DNA from: Skeletonema tropicum
Taxonomy: Eukaryota; Bacillariophyta; Thalassiosirophyceae; Thalassiosirales; Thalassiosiraceae
Reading direction: 5' to 3'
Assembly: GCA_037178625.1 (NCBI GenBank)
Contig: CM074128.1
Span: 434,001-498,000 of the forward strand
Length of the DNA stretch: 64,000 nt
A program made the translations under genes and the position numbers. How positions within the stretch are numbered: position 1 is the first letter of the stretch; each line of letters opens with the position of its first letter. The notes under the pieces are model-generated. The model was not told where the DNA came from and made no database searches. It saw only the letters and a program-made list of their open reading frames with translations. Of this stretch, positions 32,493-43,098 are shown piece after piece.

Positions 32493-33575
32493 TGGTAGAG
32501 CTGAGAAGGGTGACGTTTGAGATGATGTTGATAGCTAGGAGATTGTTCCTGCAGCATCAAGCAAGATCTGTGGCATACAGATGCGATATTTGTAATGCTT
32601 AAGTCTTGAAGAAGGATTTTTTATGCAATATGCAATTATGACACGCGTTCAGTGGGTGGTACCAATGATGCCACGCGTTCATGAGGTGCCTTGGTAAGGA
32701 GTCGACGAAATTTATGTTTATGTGGGTGATGTTGCGTCGACGAAAGATCTCCTGTTTCAGCTGGCGCAAGATATCTTTTGTCATAAACATAACCCAAATT
32801 GAGGTAACGTCTAACGAAAGCGGATACGGGATGTGTTTTTGGTAGATATGGCCGAACTGCAAACTTCTCAGACTTTTTTAGATCGTGATCGTGATATTTG
32901 TATCAATTCCACCGCAGAAAAAGGTAAAGATTGGTGCTTTAGATAAAGAAGTTCTCAAAAATAGCCTTCTCCCCAGTTCTCTTGAAGTGTTATAAAGGCG
33001 AAAGACAATACCAAAACTTTACCCTTGACGAAAACCATATGGCATCTCCTGCGTCAGAAAAAATATATACTCCTATCAAAGAAAGTCATGTGTTATTATC
33101 CTTCTTGTGCTTTCAAGATCAGCAAAATCTCAAGCTGCGACCCATTGGATAACCTCTTTGGAAGGGATAGTACTTATTCCCTTGTGTCAATCATAAAAAG
33201 GCCGACCTTCGAGCGGCATTACGTCGGCAAGACAAAGCGGGGATGGGCGGGAACCGATCTGCTTGAAGAATCAACTTACCGTAGATAAAAGGTAGTGGCA
33301 TAAATGTATCGTATTTTTCCTACCATAAAACCTGCACAATTTTTAGATGCGCCCTTTCCCTAAGTTATCTACCTCGACCTACCAATCTTCTGCCTTTGAC
33401 CTCTGACGTCTCTCCAGCCTCTCTCCATATCAACCTCCATTTTCCTTTGCATCCCTCGATCGCATAAAGTGCCGCGGATAATATAATAATGATCCTCTAG
33501 AGAGTCATTGGCTGATTTTTTGCAGTGACAACAACTGGTTCATTTGTCTTCGGTCTTCGCTATATCAGCTTAAAA
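32493..33575. promoter_or_regulatory. Divergent intergenic region, about 1.1 kb
   Basis: Lies between two head-to-head genes. No coding sequence supported on either strand. A pyrimidine-rich TTTTTTGCAG just before 33525 could be a splice acceptor of a 5' UTR intron for the plus-strand gene, but I could not place a donor. Confidence 0.4.
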
Positions 33576-35807
33576 ATGTATCGTATCCAAAAATACCTCA
33601 GCGGATCAACTGAAGAAGACGATCACAACACTTCCCATCGCGGGGATGACAGTGCCGTAAAGAATTTCCGCAACACACGCTACGAATATTCTGACAATAA
33701 CAACGACCTCACCTCCACAAGGAGGTACCCATGGAGAAATAATAAAGATGATGATGATCTGTACCTATCTGATGACGATGATGAATGGGGAATGTCAGCT
33801 TTATCCACTACGCAGAATTCGTTACGAGGTGGGTCGGTGAGGAGGAGCAGCAGTGCATTTTGGGATGAAAAGTCTCCAAACAAGACGAAAAAGAACAGTC
33901 GGGGTCTACCACCACCACCAGCTTCCAATCGGAGTGGGCTACAACAATGGGAACGCGAGGCAATGATGAGAGATCATCTTGATGATGCCTTTGAGATTGG
34001 GGACGATAATTATTACCGTTCTGATTCTGGTATGAGTAATAGTAGAGCAGCCTATGATGAAGTTCAAGAAGATCTAACATCGTTAGAAGAAGCTACAGAT
34101 GATAATGCTAGTCAGAATTCATCAAATGCAGATGAAGTGGCAAATGCTTATCGAGACTATCTCAAAAGTATTCGTGATGGTGGGTTTGAAAGCTACTTAA
34201 CTGCCGATGATGACTATGGTTCTCCTGATTTTACAAGGAATGATAGTTCCAACACATCCGAAATTGACCAGACTACCGAACGCGGCCTTGACATTGAGGA
34301 AGAAAGGCATCAATCGTTGTATGGGGATTTATATGGAGTTCGAGATGTGAGGTCATCGGATTCTCCCTACAAGGCGTGGAGGGCCAAGGCCAAGGTATTA
34401 TTGCAAAAGGGCGAAGAACGGGAGGCCAAATTAGATTCTCCATCACAACGTATTTTAGACAAATTTCGACGAAAGAGGAATAGGAACAGTAATGGCCGTG
34501 GTGAGAGGACGAATACTCAGAGTAGTAGAGGTGATGGAATTTATGAAAATGGTAATAGACTTGATGGTTTTCGTAGGTACAAGTCGGCCCTGTGTCAAAA
34601 TCCAAAGTTTCAACGGACTGTATTCATCTGTTGCTTAGTATTGGGGCTGTCTGCAGGTCTATCTTACTACATCAAGCAAGAAGAAGAAATTGCCATCCCT
34701 CCAAAGCCTGAAGACGATGGATCATCTTCTATGACTTCTATTCCGCAAAACAATCAACAACAGCCACCTACTCCGCAAAATAATCAACAAAAGCCGCCCA
34801 CTCCGCAAAACAATCAACAACAGCCACGTCCGAAACCTAATCAAAATCATCAATCCAATGCGCAAGTGGATGCCATAACGAATGCTATCAAGACGTTTGA
34901 TCCAACATGGTTTAGTCGAATGTCTGGATGGGAAGGAATTACTTACAATGACGCTCAGCAGTTTTGTGCCTCCCGCGATAGGGTCCTTTGTGCATACGAG
35001 ATGTATTGTAATGATGGACCGAATGGTCTTCCGTATGGTGGAATGCGGCCAAATGGTGAGCAGTGGGCGCCAGTATCTAATGGAGAGAATCAATATGTCC
35101 AGGTTGGCGATCAATTCACTTGCAAAAGGTATACCGACCTACATGGGAAGAAGAAACCAGAGTGGGGTCTGACAGGAGTGGCACCTGAGCATGAACATGG
35201 TGCAGGTGGTATAACTCAAAACGTTCTGTGCTGTAGGGATGTGAGCAACTTGATATCAAAACCAGTTACAGAGTGGGGAGAACAAGATGCCATTGAGAAT
35301 GCTTTAGAGGATGAAACGCAAGAGACTACGAACTCGGTCCTTGTCAATGTGGAGGAAACTGAATTAGAGAACAACCGTGGTCCAAATGATGGCGACAAGG
35401 CAAAATTATCTGACAATGATCTTACACAAGAGAGAGAGAAGGCTGTAATAGCAGCGTTTAGACCTATTTGGTTCGCATCAGAGCACGGATGGTCGTCGGG
35501 ATCCTATGAAGATGCAGTCATGTTTTGCGAATCCTACAATCACATGGTCCTTTGTCCCTATGCTGCGTACTGTCCAAACGGTCCAGGGACACCGCCAATC
35601 CCCGGTAGTATGATACTCCAATCCGATGGTGAGGAGTGGGTTCCAGCTAATGGTCCAATGAATACATGGATTCAAGTTGGGATATTAGACGGAATGGAAA
35701 GTACCAAGTGTACCTTACATCATGAGTTGCTGGGAGAAAGACCCACGTGGGGAACAGATAACTCAAGACCAGACGTGAAGCATCATATCATGTGTTGTTT
35801 GATGTAA
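33576..35807 (+). CDS. Single-pass membrane protein with two Cys-rich DUF7495-like repeats
   Basis: 743 residues from ATG 33576; the frame is open upstream to a GTG at 33525 but has no earlier ATG. The first ~340 residues are acidic, Asn/Asp/Ser-rich with SVRRSSSAF and GLPPPPASN segments, presumably cytosolic. A hydrophobic helix (FICCLVLGLSAGLSYYI) follows at about 348-368. A Pro/Gln/Asn linker with three 10-residue repeats leads to two ~115-residue repeats at about 441-556 and 628-743, each with WF..GW, FC, C.YE/CPY, EQW/EEW.P and CC. The protein ends two residues after HHIMCC. It shares architecture with the pair at 1.7-9 kb (disordered N-terminus, one helix, repeats to the very end), so it is a dispersed paralogue. 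Function unknown. Confidence 0.85.
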   Translation: MYRIQKYLSGSTEEDDHNTSHRGDDSAVKNFRNTRYEYSDNNNDLTSTRRYPWRNNKDDDDLYLSDDDDEWGMSALSTTQNSLRGGSVRRSSSAFWDEKSPNKTKKNSRGLPPPPASNRSGLQQWEREAMMRDHLDDAFEIGDDNYYRSDSGMSNSRAAYDEVQEDLTSLEEATDDNASQNSSNADEVANAYRDYLKSIRDGGFESYLTADDDYGSPDFTRNDSSNTSEIDQTTERGLDIEEERHQSLYGDLYGVRDVRSSDSPYKAWRAKAKVLLQKGEEREAKLDSPSQRILDKFRRKRNRNSNGRGERTNTQSSRGDGIYENGNRLDGFRRYKSALCQNPKFQRTVFICCLVLGLSAGLSYYIKQEEEIAIPPKPEDDGSSSMTSIPQNNQQQPPTPQNNQQKPPTPQNNQQQPRPKPNQNHQSNAQVDAITNAIKTFDPTWFSRMSGWEGITYNDAQQFCASRDRVLCAYEMYCNDGPNGLPYGGMRPNGEQWAPVSNGENQYVQVGDQFTCKRYTDLHGKKKPEWGLTGVAPEHEHGAGGITQNVLCCRDVSNLISKPVTEWGEQDAIENALEDETQETTNSVLVNVEETELENNRGPNDGDKAKLSDNDLTQEREKAVIAAFRPIWFASEHGWSSGSYEDAVMFCESYNHMVLCPYAAYCPNGPGTPPIPGSMILQSDGEEWVPANGPMNTWIQVGILDGMESTKCTLHHELLGERPTWGTDNSRPDVKHHIMCCLM
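34743..34832 (+). repeat. Three 30-bp in-frame repeats encoding a PQNNQQ-type linker
   Basis: Three copies starting at 34743, 34773 and 34803 encode a Pro/Gln/Asn linker between the membrane helix and the first Cys-rich repeat of the host gene. Likely slippage-prone. Confidence 0.8.
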
Positions 35808-36072
35808 TTTGATGTAATTTTTCTTAATCTATTCATCAACTCTTTTCTCACATTGACAAAATAATAAACGAAACATTGACCTTGAGGTGTTTCAAGGGAG
35901 TGTATGTGAACAACTTAAGTTGTCGTCGAAGTTGCAGGTCTATCTTCCATTAGTAGATATATAAGTCAACAAAGCGATGAAAGGCAAGACCAGAGACCAG
36001 TTTCTTTGATAAGTTCAAAGTTCAAAATGCCAGAACTTCTTTGGTCTTGCAGTGCAGTTGCTCTACTTTAGC

Positions 36073-36158
36073 TAAGTGCAAAAAAATCTTTGCGACCACC
36101 CATTTTCCAGCACCTTCTTCTTGAATGTCTCTGTGTCTGACGTGGAGGAAAGTGGGAA
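36073..36158 (+). repeat. 86-bp direct repeat, copy 1
   Basis: Starts TAAGTGCAAAAAAATCTTTG and ends GTGGGAA. The second copy is at 37116-37201, offset exactly 1,043 bp, with one mismatch. It includes TGACGTGG. Confidence 0.85.
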
Positions 36159-37115
36159 CCGGAGAATCATAACAAGTCACTGAAGATTCCACTCCGATCT
36201 ATTCAGAGCAATGTAGCGCCATAACAACAGCCTTCTTCGGAGACAATATGTGCACTTATTCCACCCTGATTGAACTTCAAGTCACACAACTATGACCCTG
36301 TCTCTCCAATCAAATGCAATAGTTGCTGTGCCTTTGTTGTCGGATGGTGAGGTTGGATTGAACAACGAAACCATTGCAGTTTGTTCGAGGAATGGCCATG
36401 TGTTGGGCTATGGTGATACCAAGGCTGAGTTCGCCGATGGTAGTGTAGTCAGTGAAATCGGATCTCCTTAACAGCTCCATGGCACAAAGCGATCCTTCCA
36501 TATTATTGAGAGCTCTCCTGTCGTGTTTAGTTGTCTCGTCATGATCAGAGGTCGGAATAGAGCAATGAAATGGGTGACATTTGTGTGTAATCGATGATGT
36601 GATGTGCAGCAGCAACATGGTGCCTGACGGAGTGCTATGGCCATATGAAGTCACTAACAATGAATCACACCGACACCCAATGTCTATATGTATAAGCGGC
36701 GGCGAGGGTTGATGGAGAGAGGCCGATTGTACCATTCATATTGAGTGGAATTGGACGATGATGCTACGATGATGGTAATTTGCGCTGCTATAGCGGCATT
36801 TTGATTTTCGTCTCTGCTCTATAATAACTAAGTTGGGTAGGCTCGGCTTTGGATTCCTTGTGTTCTAAGCTATTCATGGACTACCATACCCAACCACCTG
36901 TAGATGTAATGGAGGAGGTGTGGTTTTTTATGTTATGGCACTTTTATGGCGGAAATGGTGCCATGGCGTGGTGGATTGTCGCGGTGGTGGAACTTTTTGG
37001 TGGTGGCCAAAAACACATTTGGGGGCTCTTCTGACCTTCTCAAGTGCCGGATGGAGCTACATACTATTCCTACGTACATACGCTACCCCGTAGGGTCCGT
37101 GATTTAAGACAGCTA

Positions 37116-37201
37116 TAAGTGCAAAAAAATCTTTGCGACCACCCATTTTCCAGCACCTTCTTCTTGAATGTCTCTTTGTCTGACGTGGAGGAAAGTGGGA
37201 A
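37116..37201 (+). repeat. 86-bp direct repeat, copy 2
   Basis: Near-perfect copy of 36073-36158. The ~957 bp between the copies has no ORF that I can support. Confidence 0.85.
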
Positions 37202-38025
37202 GTGCTGACCGCCTGCTTGGCTGCTACTGGCTGTGGTGGAAAGGCGTTCCGCCTCTCATCAAAAAATTTGAACTTTGCCGATCCACTTCTGTCTGTCAAC
37301 AACTTTCTAACAAATTTTGACTCTTTCATACAAAATATCTTTCTCCAGACGCAGGGCATAAACGGACGTAATCGATCGTTCCAAATGTACCATGTCTGAT
37401 TCAAACGTAGGAAATCAATAATGTAAAATTGACGATTTTGCAAACACGAGAAAGAATTTTGGGGGCGCTGTGCCAAATTAATTTGGGCAAGATACCACTT
37501 GTCGACGACATTCGGGTATTTGAATTGGAATTTGGACTGAATCCGTACTTATTATATCCAATACTGGCAACGCGGTACGTTGAAAAGGGGGGGAAGCCCG
37601 GGTCTTGTAACTGTTTTTTTAATTTGGAGAGAGGGCTTGAAAAGAGGAAACTCGTGTTGGTACGTAAACCACCTCGGCAATGCAGCGCACTTCCGCTCCT
37701 TGTAAAATAATGTTGTGTGTACGGCTGCAGTAAGTAGTAAAACTGTTAGGCTAAGCACTGTCGACAACAAAGTACTAAGGTGAAGGGAACAATACGAGTG
37801 CATAGATGTTTAGCACCACGGTGTCGTGCTTTGGTCGACGAAAAAACGCAGAGAAAACGACCAGAAGCACTCAGCGCAAATCTCTTTCGAAACAAATGAC
37901 GTTCCGTTCATAGTTGAAGAGAGAAAGACATCACCATCAGCGATCTAGCAAATAACGACAACAGCTCTATCCGTAGACAGAGTAATCAAAAGTCATTTCG
38001 TAGTACAAGTTTTAATTTGAATGAA

Positions 38026-39736
38026 ATGGATATGCCGACTTTACAAGCGCAGTCTGCATCCTCTCTGTCATTGACAGATGAGGAGGAAGGCCTGCTCCAA
38101 CAACAACAACGAAAAATGCGCCTGCGCCGTAATCCGAACGCTGCTGCTCCATTACAGAATAGAATAGACAACACAGCTGAGCAGCAAGTTGTTTGGCCCC
38201 GATGAAACGTCTTCCTCGATTGAGCCCGACCAGGTCGTTACGTCGCCTTTACATCACCAACACCTGCAGTCGTCGCCTCTTCTTGAAAAAGGCCTTTCAA
38301 GTCGGCGCCTCACTGAAGAGATTGAGCTATCCAACGCCGACTCAAGCTCATTATCAATGACAATGCCCACGCCACCAACTACGATTGGTGAGGTCATACT
38401 CAAACGCCAATCTTCTCCCAAGAAACGCACCCTGGTCGTCTATTCAGGACCTACAAGCCTCGATCGCTCCATTGGGAAGAACGACGTCTACCTTGCCAAC
38501 TTTGACTACTTCATTGAACATGGAATCGAATGTGATGGACTTGGTGGAACTGATCAGCCTCATCCTTCAGGGACACAGTCACAACAACAACAACAACAAC
38601 AACGCAATTTAGAATACGTCATCGTACTAACGCAACCAGTAGCAGATGAGTATACATCATCCAGTGGTCTCGTCACCCAAAAGCAATATCAATGTGGGTC
38701 CAATGCCAAAATCACAGTCTTGGTACGTGAAGATCGATGTTACGACATGGAATCTCTCCTCTTAGTCTCCCGAACGTTTGACGTACCACATGACTACGAT
38801 CACATGGTCTACATCAACTGTGGACTTGCCGGACCAAAGTTTGGCCCCGGCTCACCGGAGCATTGGGAAAACCTCTCTAGTTGGACAGAACTGTACACCT
38901 CACTCCTATCCGATAAGATCCAAATGGTCGGACATACGATCAACACACATTTCAACTCGGTGTACAGTCCGCACGTGCAGAGTTTTCTGTTTGCGATTAA
39001 TACTCCCATGATTGATATTTGGCTCAAGACTGGGGCTGTGTATGAGTGTGGGATTACCAATGAAGATTTCAAGGATGATTTGGTCAAGATGGCGTTAGTT
39101 TGGAGGTATGAAGTGGGTATTAGTCGTGTCTTGTTGGAACGTGGACATTCCATTGCTGCGGCGTTTATGCATCAACAGGGTCGTATTGGTGAGCCTCTGA
39201 TAATTGATGGGAACAGTACGTTTGGTAGACACTTCAGTCAGGATGAAATTATCCATAGTGATGTCTTTCTGGAAGATGGCGTGAGGATGTTGACCGAGTC
39301 GAGTTTTCCGGAGTATGAGGATCATAGAAAGTACGCCATATTGCCTTGGGATTGTTATGTCTTTTTCAAGGTGTCGAGACTGATTCCAATTGATATTCAG
39401 CAATTGATGCATTATGAGAATCGTGGTCCTATTAAACTGGTGCAGAATGATGCACGAAGGTCTTCTAATTGGCATTGGAGGAGGAAAGCGGGCGTGTCCA
39501 TATTCGATGCTTTGACAGGGATGGTGTTAGGTGATGCCTACCACGCTGCCAATGCTGGAGCGTTACGGTGTCATGGACGTAACTGTCAATTTGATGAGGT
39601 TACCACAGCGACCGGAGGCATCCTGGCCTTCTTGTCATTGTCGGCCTTGTTTATATGGTATTTTCTAAGTTCAAAAGACATGAGGAGGAGGATACAGGTA
39701 CAGCTCCGGCCGAAAAGAACAAAAGATCAATTATAG
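38026..39736 (+). CDS. Membrane-anchored glycosyltransferase-like protein
   Basis: I infer ~569 residues from ATG 38026 with one extra base skipped near 38190 (GTTGTTTGG); both flanking frames are open and join smoothly. The N-terminal ~120 residues are Ser/Gln-rich. The central domain has YSGPTSLDRSIGKND, DYFIEHGI, then DHMVYINCGLAGP, WTELYTSLL, MVGHTINTHF, PHVQSFLFAI and VWRYEVGISRVLLERGHSI. I associate this order with capsule-type or algal glycosyltransferase-like proteins (a strand, then INCG, WTEL and PHVQS..FA motifs). Near the C-terminus, a hydrophobic helix (ILAFLSLSALFIWYFL) is followed by a basic tail, suggesting a C-terminal anchor. Donor and acceptor sugars are not known. The array of minus-strand genes begins just downstream. 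Confidence 0.55.
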
Positions 39737-40049
39737 AAATGATGATCTTGTGCTGCTTGTACAAAATCCGCAGAATGTTGTGTGTTTTATGTGTCTCGTG
39801 TGGGTTTTCTGTTAGGCAACGTAAATAAGAATAAGTCTAATAAAACTCTGTGCCAGAGGTATTCTGTGTTTGAGTGCGAGGATCTTCATGGCCGGGACCC
39901 ACAAGCACAAGATAGCTTCTTTTTCACGAGGAGTGAAAGAGAAAGAAACACTCAAGAGATGAAGATGATCAATACATTTTTTTGCTACTAATTTCTCTAA
40001 AAATATTCAACAGCAGATTACAGGCAGTACAAGGTACAAATATCCCCAC

Positions 40050-41126
40050 TCAAAACTCGTACTCTCCAGTGCTTCCAACGACCTTCCAGATATTTTTGAA
40101 GTCTTCTGTTTCAATCACAAAGTGCCCGTGCACTACGCCTGGGTTCTGGGGGCGGTAACTGATGACAAACTGCGTCGCTTCATTCTGCTTGAGGTAACCA
40201 TCACTTGGAGTTACCGTCCACTCTGCAGCTGCGTCGCCTACAAAGTATGCACGGAACTTGGCAAAGCCCATGTAAGGATTCTTCACGCTGATCACGTGTG
40301 AGGCTACCCCATTAAGTGGTGCTACCAATGTAATAAGGCAGTCGACAGTCTCATCTTCTGCCCCGATTTCATCGATGGGAAGATGATCAAGAGATGTCTC
40401 ACTGTAGTCGATACCGTCATCATCAGCTGCTTCGTAGTACACTTGTGTCTTCTCGTTCATGTACCTGTTCGCCGCGGCAATCTCCTGCTGAGTGGCCCAA
40501 TTCTGAAGCTGTACTGCGCGGATTTCGTCCATGCTTGGATTTGAGTGTACCAGCTCTTCAGCATAGGACATTGCGGTCATCTGAGAGGTCTCAACCTCCT
40601 CATACGCAGGAGAATATCTGGCAGCCATGGTCTTGGCCAGATGGGGAGACACATCGCAGCCGATTTGGCGGAGACCAGATTGGCCGTCTCCTACAAGGCC
40701 CGTCTCGGAGTCTCCTCCGTCAAAGTCGTTGGATGTACTGTCGGCGTATTGATCAAAGCTGCCTGGGCCAAAGCGGTCGAGCTCATCCTTAGGCATCTTG
40801 GTGAAGTCGACTCCCTGCTTCTCCATCTCGGTCAGAGGCTCTACATCTGGACCGTGATGGAGGGAGCGGTAACCGAGCTGGGTGGTAGAAAGATTGCTCT
40901 TGGTGGCATGCGTAATAGCAAAGGCGTGGACCGATGGTGATAACACTTGTGAGGCCAGTACACAGCTAATGACGAGGGCATATCGTCGAGGCTGTAGCTT
41001 GAAGGTCTTGGCTCTCTTGCTTGGAGTATCATCCAAGGTCACGACAGAGTTTTTTCCAGCAGCGCAGAGGATGAAGTCGCCGTCTGAAACGTGGTTGGTT
41101 TTTAGGTAGGCAGTGTTCGGCTTCAT
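40050..41126 (-). CDS. Array gene copy 1: 358-residue membrane or plastid protein with MSP/Ig-like C-terminus
   Basis: Intact from ATG 41126. A hydrophobic segment at about 48-67 (YALVISCVLASQVLSPSVHA) ends in HA-FAITHA, which resembles a signal peptide plus ASAF-type plastid junction, but the ~47 residues before it are long for a signal peptide. A middle region carries FGPGSFDQYAD and a Gly/Asp-rich stretch, then helical segments (TAMSYAEELVHSNPSMDEIR, NWATQQEIAAANRYM). The last ~100 residues (HVISVKNPYMGFAKFRAYFV, EWTVTPSDGYLK, ATQFVISYRPQNPGVVHGHF, FKNIWKVVGSTGEYEF) look like a beta-sandwich of the MSP/ASH Ig-like type. Copy-specific residues are AAANRY and KFRAYF. Function unknown. Multiple copies with one promoter type suggest a high-dosage product. 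Confidence 0.8.
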   Translation of the reverse strand: MKPNTAYLKTNHVSDGDFILCAAGKNSVVTLDDTPSKRAKTFKLQPRRYALVISCVLASQVLSPSVHAFAITHATKSNLSTTQLGYRSLHHGPDVEPLTEMEKQGVDFTKMPKDELDRFGPGSFDQYADSTSNDFDGGDSETGLVGDGQSGLRQIGCDVSPHLAKTMAARYSPAYEEVETSQMTAMSYAEELVHSNPSMDEIRAVQLQNWATQQEIAAANRYMNEKTQVYYEAADDDGIDYSETSLDHLPIDEIGAEDETVDCLITLVAPLNGVASHVISVKNPYMGFAKFRAYFVGDAAAEWTVTPSDGYLKQNEATQFVISYRPQNPGVVHGHFVIETEDFKNIWKVVGSTGEYEF

Positions 41127-41460
41127 TGTGATGACAAATGGCTTTGGTGTATGCTAGAGTAGATGATTGTAGAAGACTCTTTCCTTCACTTGATTGGTTA
41201 GAAAAATTATGAGAACAAGTTTAGCTGAAATCAGCGTGATGTAAGCACGGCTGCATCATGACAGATCATGACGTAAGCAAAAGAACAATAACAGATGATT
41301 GCTGCCCACGTGGTCGTTGTGAATCCTGCTCAGGGCTTGTTCGAGAAGAAATCGTGACAAGATGTCGAGGAATACGTCAGCACTGCATGCAGTATCATCG
41401 TTTTAGCCGGATATCAGATCAATTTAGCCAATGTGACGTCAGAATATCTCATTAATTGCT
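41127..41460 (-). promoter_or_regulatory. Array promoter with CCAAT, G-box and three TGACGT-type sites (unit 1)
   Basis: Reading upstream from the copy-1 ATG: inverted CCAAT (ATTGG, 41193-41197), TGACGT (41269-41274), G-box CACGTG (41307-41312), ACGTCA (41374-41379), then CCAAT (41428-41432) one base from the palindrome TGACGTCA (41434-41441). The same set recurs upstream of copies 2, 3 and 4. Upstream of copy 5 the palindrome is cut to TGACGTAT at the point where array identity ends. TGACGT/ACGTCA are the CO2/cAMP-responsive cores known from a Phaeodactylum carbonic anhydrase promoter and are bound by bZIP factors. The regulatory role here is inferred. Confidence 0.55.
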
Positions 41461-42021
41461 GATAGAGTGCTGTCACATTCTAAGTATTCATTCAGTCTGT
41501 CACAAGCCACAAAGCATCATCCACAACTAACTACATAACATCCAAGCTAAGCTCCAAGCACCCAGGCCCAAGCATCAAGCAAGTGTACAGCTGCTTGTTT
41601 GAACGCTGCGAGCAACAAATAAGCAGTCAAAGCATGCAGTAGTTCAGACGAGGCGAAGATGTAGGCCAAAAAGATTCCCTTCGTAGCGAATCATCTTCGA
41701 AGCGATATCCTGAACTTACAATGATGTACGAAGATAGGATTGAAGTTTGAACTGCAGCTAAACATTCTACGAGCGGCCGCAAGAGAGGTAGCTGATGAAT
41801 CTGTCAGTGCGTCTAAGAAACTCTGTGCCAGAGGTATTCTGTGTTTGAGTGCGAGGATCTTCATGGCCGGGACCCACAAGCACAAGATAGCTTCTTTTTC
41901 ACGAGGAGTGAAAGAGAAAGAAACACTCAAGAGATATGATCAATACATTTTTTTTGCTACTAATTTCTCTAAAAATATTCAACAGCAGATTACAGGCAGT
42001 ACAAGGTACAAATATCCCCAC

Positions 42022-43098
42022 TCAAAACTCGTACTCTCCAGTGCTTCCAACGACCTTCCAGATATTTTTGAAGTCTTCTGTTTCAATCACAAAGTGCCCG
42101 TGCACTACGCCTGGGTTCTGGGGGCGGTAACTGATGACAAACTGCGTCGCTTCATTCTGCTTGAGGTAACCATCACTTGGAGTTACCGTCCACTCGGCAG
42201 CTGCGTCGCCTACAAAGTATGTACGGAACTTGGCAAAGCCCATGTAAGGATTCTTCACGCTGATCACGTGTGAGGCTACCCCATTAAGTGGTGCTACCAA
42301 TGTAATAAGGCAGTCGACAGTCTCATCTTCTGCCCCGATTTCATCGATGGGAAGATGATCAAGAGATGTCTCACTGTAGTCGATACCGTCATCATCAGCT
42401 GCTTCGTAGTACACTTGTGTCTTCTCGTTCATGTACCTGTTCGCCGAGGCAATCTCCTGCTGAGTGGCCCAATTCTGAAGCTGTACTGCGCGGATTTCGT
42501 CCATGCTTGGATTTGAGTGTACCAGCTCTTCAGCATAGGACATTGCGGTCATCTGAGAGGTCTCAACCTCCTCATACGCAGGAGAATATCTGGCAGCCAT
42601 GGTCTTGGCCAGATGGGGAGACACATCGCAGCCGATTTGGCGGAGACCAGATTGGCCGTCTCCTACAAGGCCCGTCTCGGAGTCTCCTCCGTCAAAGTCG
42701 TTGGATGTACTGTCGGCGTATTGATCAAAGCTGCCTGGGCCAAAGCGGTCGAGCTCATCCTTAGGCATCTTGGTGAAGTCGACTCCCTGCTTCTCCATCT
42801 CGGTCAGAGGCTCTACATCTGGACCGTGATGGAGGGAGCGGTAACCGAGCTGGGTGGTAGAAAGATTGCTCTTGGTGGCATGCGTAATAGCAAAGGCGTG
42901 GACCGATGGTGATAACACTTGTGAGGCCAGTACACAGCTAATGACGAGGGCATATCGTCGAGGCTGTAGCTTGAAGGTCTTGGCTCTCTTGCTTGGAGTA
43001 TCATCCAAGGTCACGACAGAGTTTTTTCCAGCAGCGCAGAGGATGAAGTCGCCGTCTGAAACGTGGTTGGTTTTTAGGTAGGCAGTGTTCGGCTTCAT
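42022..43098 (-). CDS. Array gene copy 2 (358 residues, intact)
   Basis: Open from ATG 43098. It differs from copy 1 at few positions (ASANRY, KFRTYF). The upstream region has the same motif set but lacks a ~10-bp duplication seen upstream of copy 1 (ATGACAGATC before ATGACGTAAG). Same inferred protein: N-terminal hydrophobic segment, acidic middle and Ig-like C-terminus. Confidence 0.8.
   Translation of the reverse strand: MKPNTAYLKTNHVSDGDFILCAAGKNSVVTLDDTPSKRAKTFKLQPRRYALVISCVLASQVLSPSVHAFAITHATKSNLSTTQLGYRSLHHGPDVEPLTEMEKQGVDFTKMPKDELDRFGPGSFDQYADSTSNDFDGGDSETGLVGDGQSGLRQIGCDVSPHLAKTMAARYSPAYEEVETSQMTAMSYAEELVHSNPSMDEIRAVQLQNWATQQEIASANRYMNEKTQVYYEAADDDGIDYSETSLDHLPIDEIGAEDETVDCLITLVAPLNGVASHVISVKNPYMGFAKFRTYFVGDAAAEWTVTPSDGYLKQNEATQFVISYRPQNPGVVHGHFVIETEDFKNIWKVVGSTGEYEF

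Larger units (their letters stand above)
35808..38025. other. Long intergenic region, about 2.2 kb
   Basis: I support no gene here. A 141-codon minus-strand frame (36310-36735) is His/Ser/Thr-rich, has no known motif and is probably chance. The region holds a dispersed 86-bp direct repeat. From about 37925 the frame of the next gene is already open but lacks an ATG, so that part is likely 5' UTR. Confidence 0.4.

Noticed and set aside
33525..33575. Upstream extension of the third DUF7495-like gene to a GTG
   Set aside because: A eukaryotic nuclear gene should start at ATG; the first ATG in frame is 33576. The same reasoning trims the starts at 5609, 9912, 13600, 26893, 32272, 38017 and 61838.
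36310..36735. 141-codon minus-strand open frame in the 36-kb gene desert
   Set aside because: It starts with ATG, but the composition (His, Ser, Thr, Cys) and lack of any motif look like chance coding.
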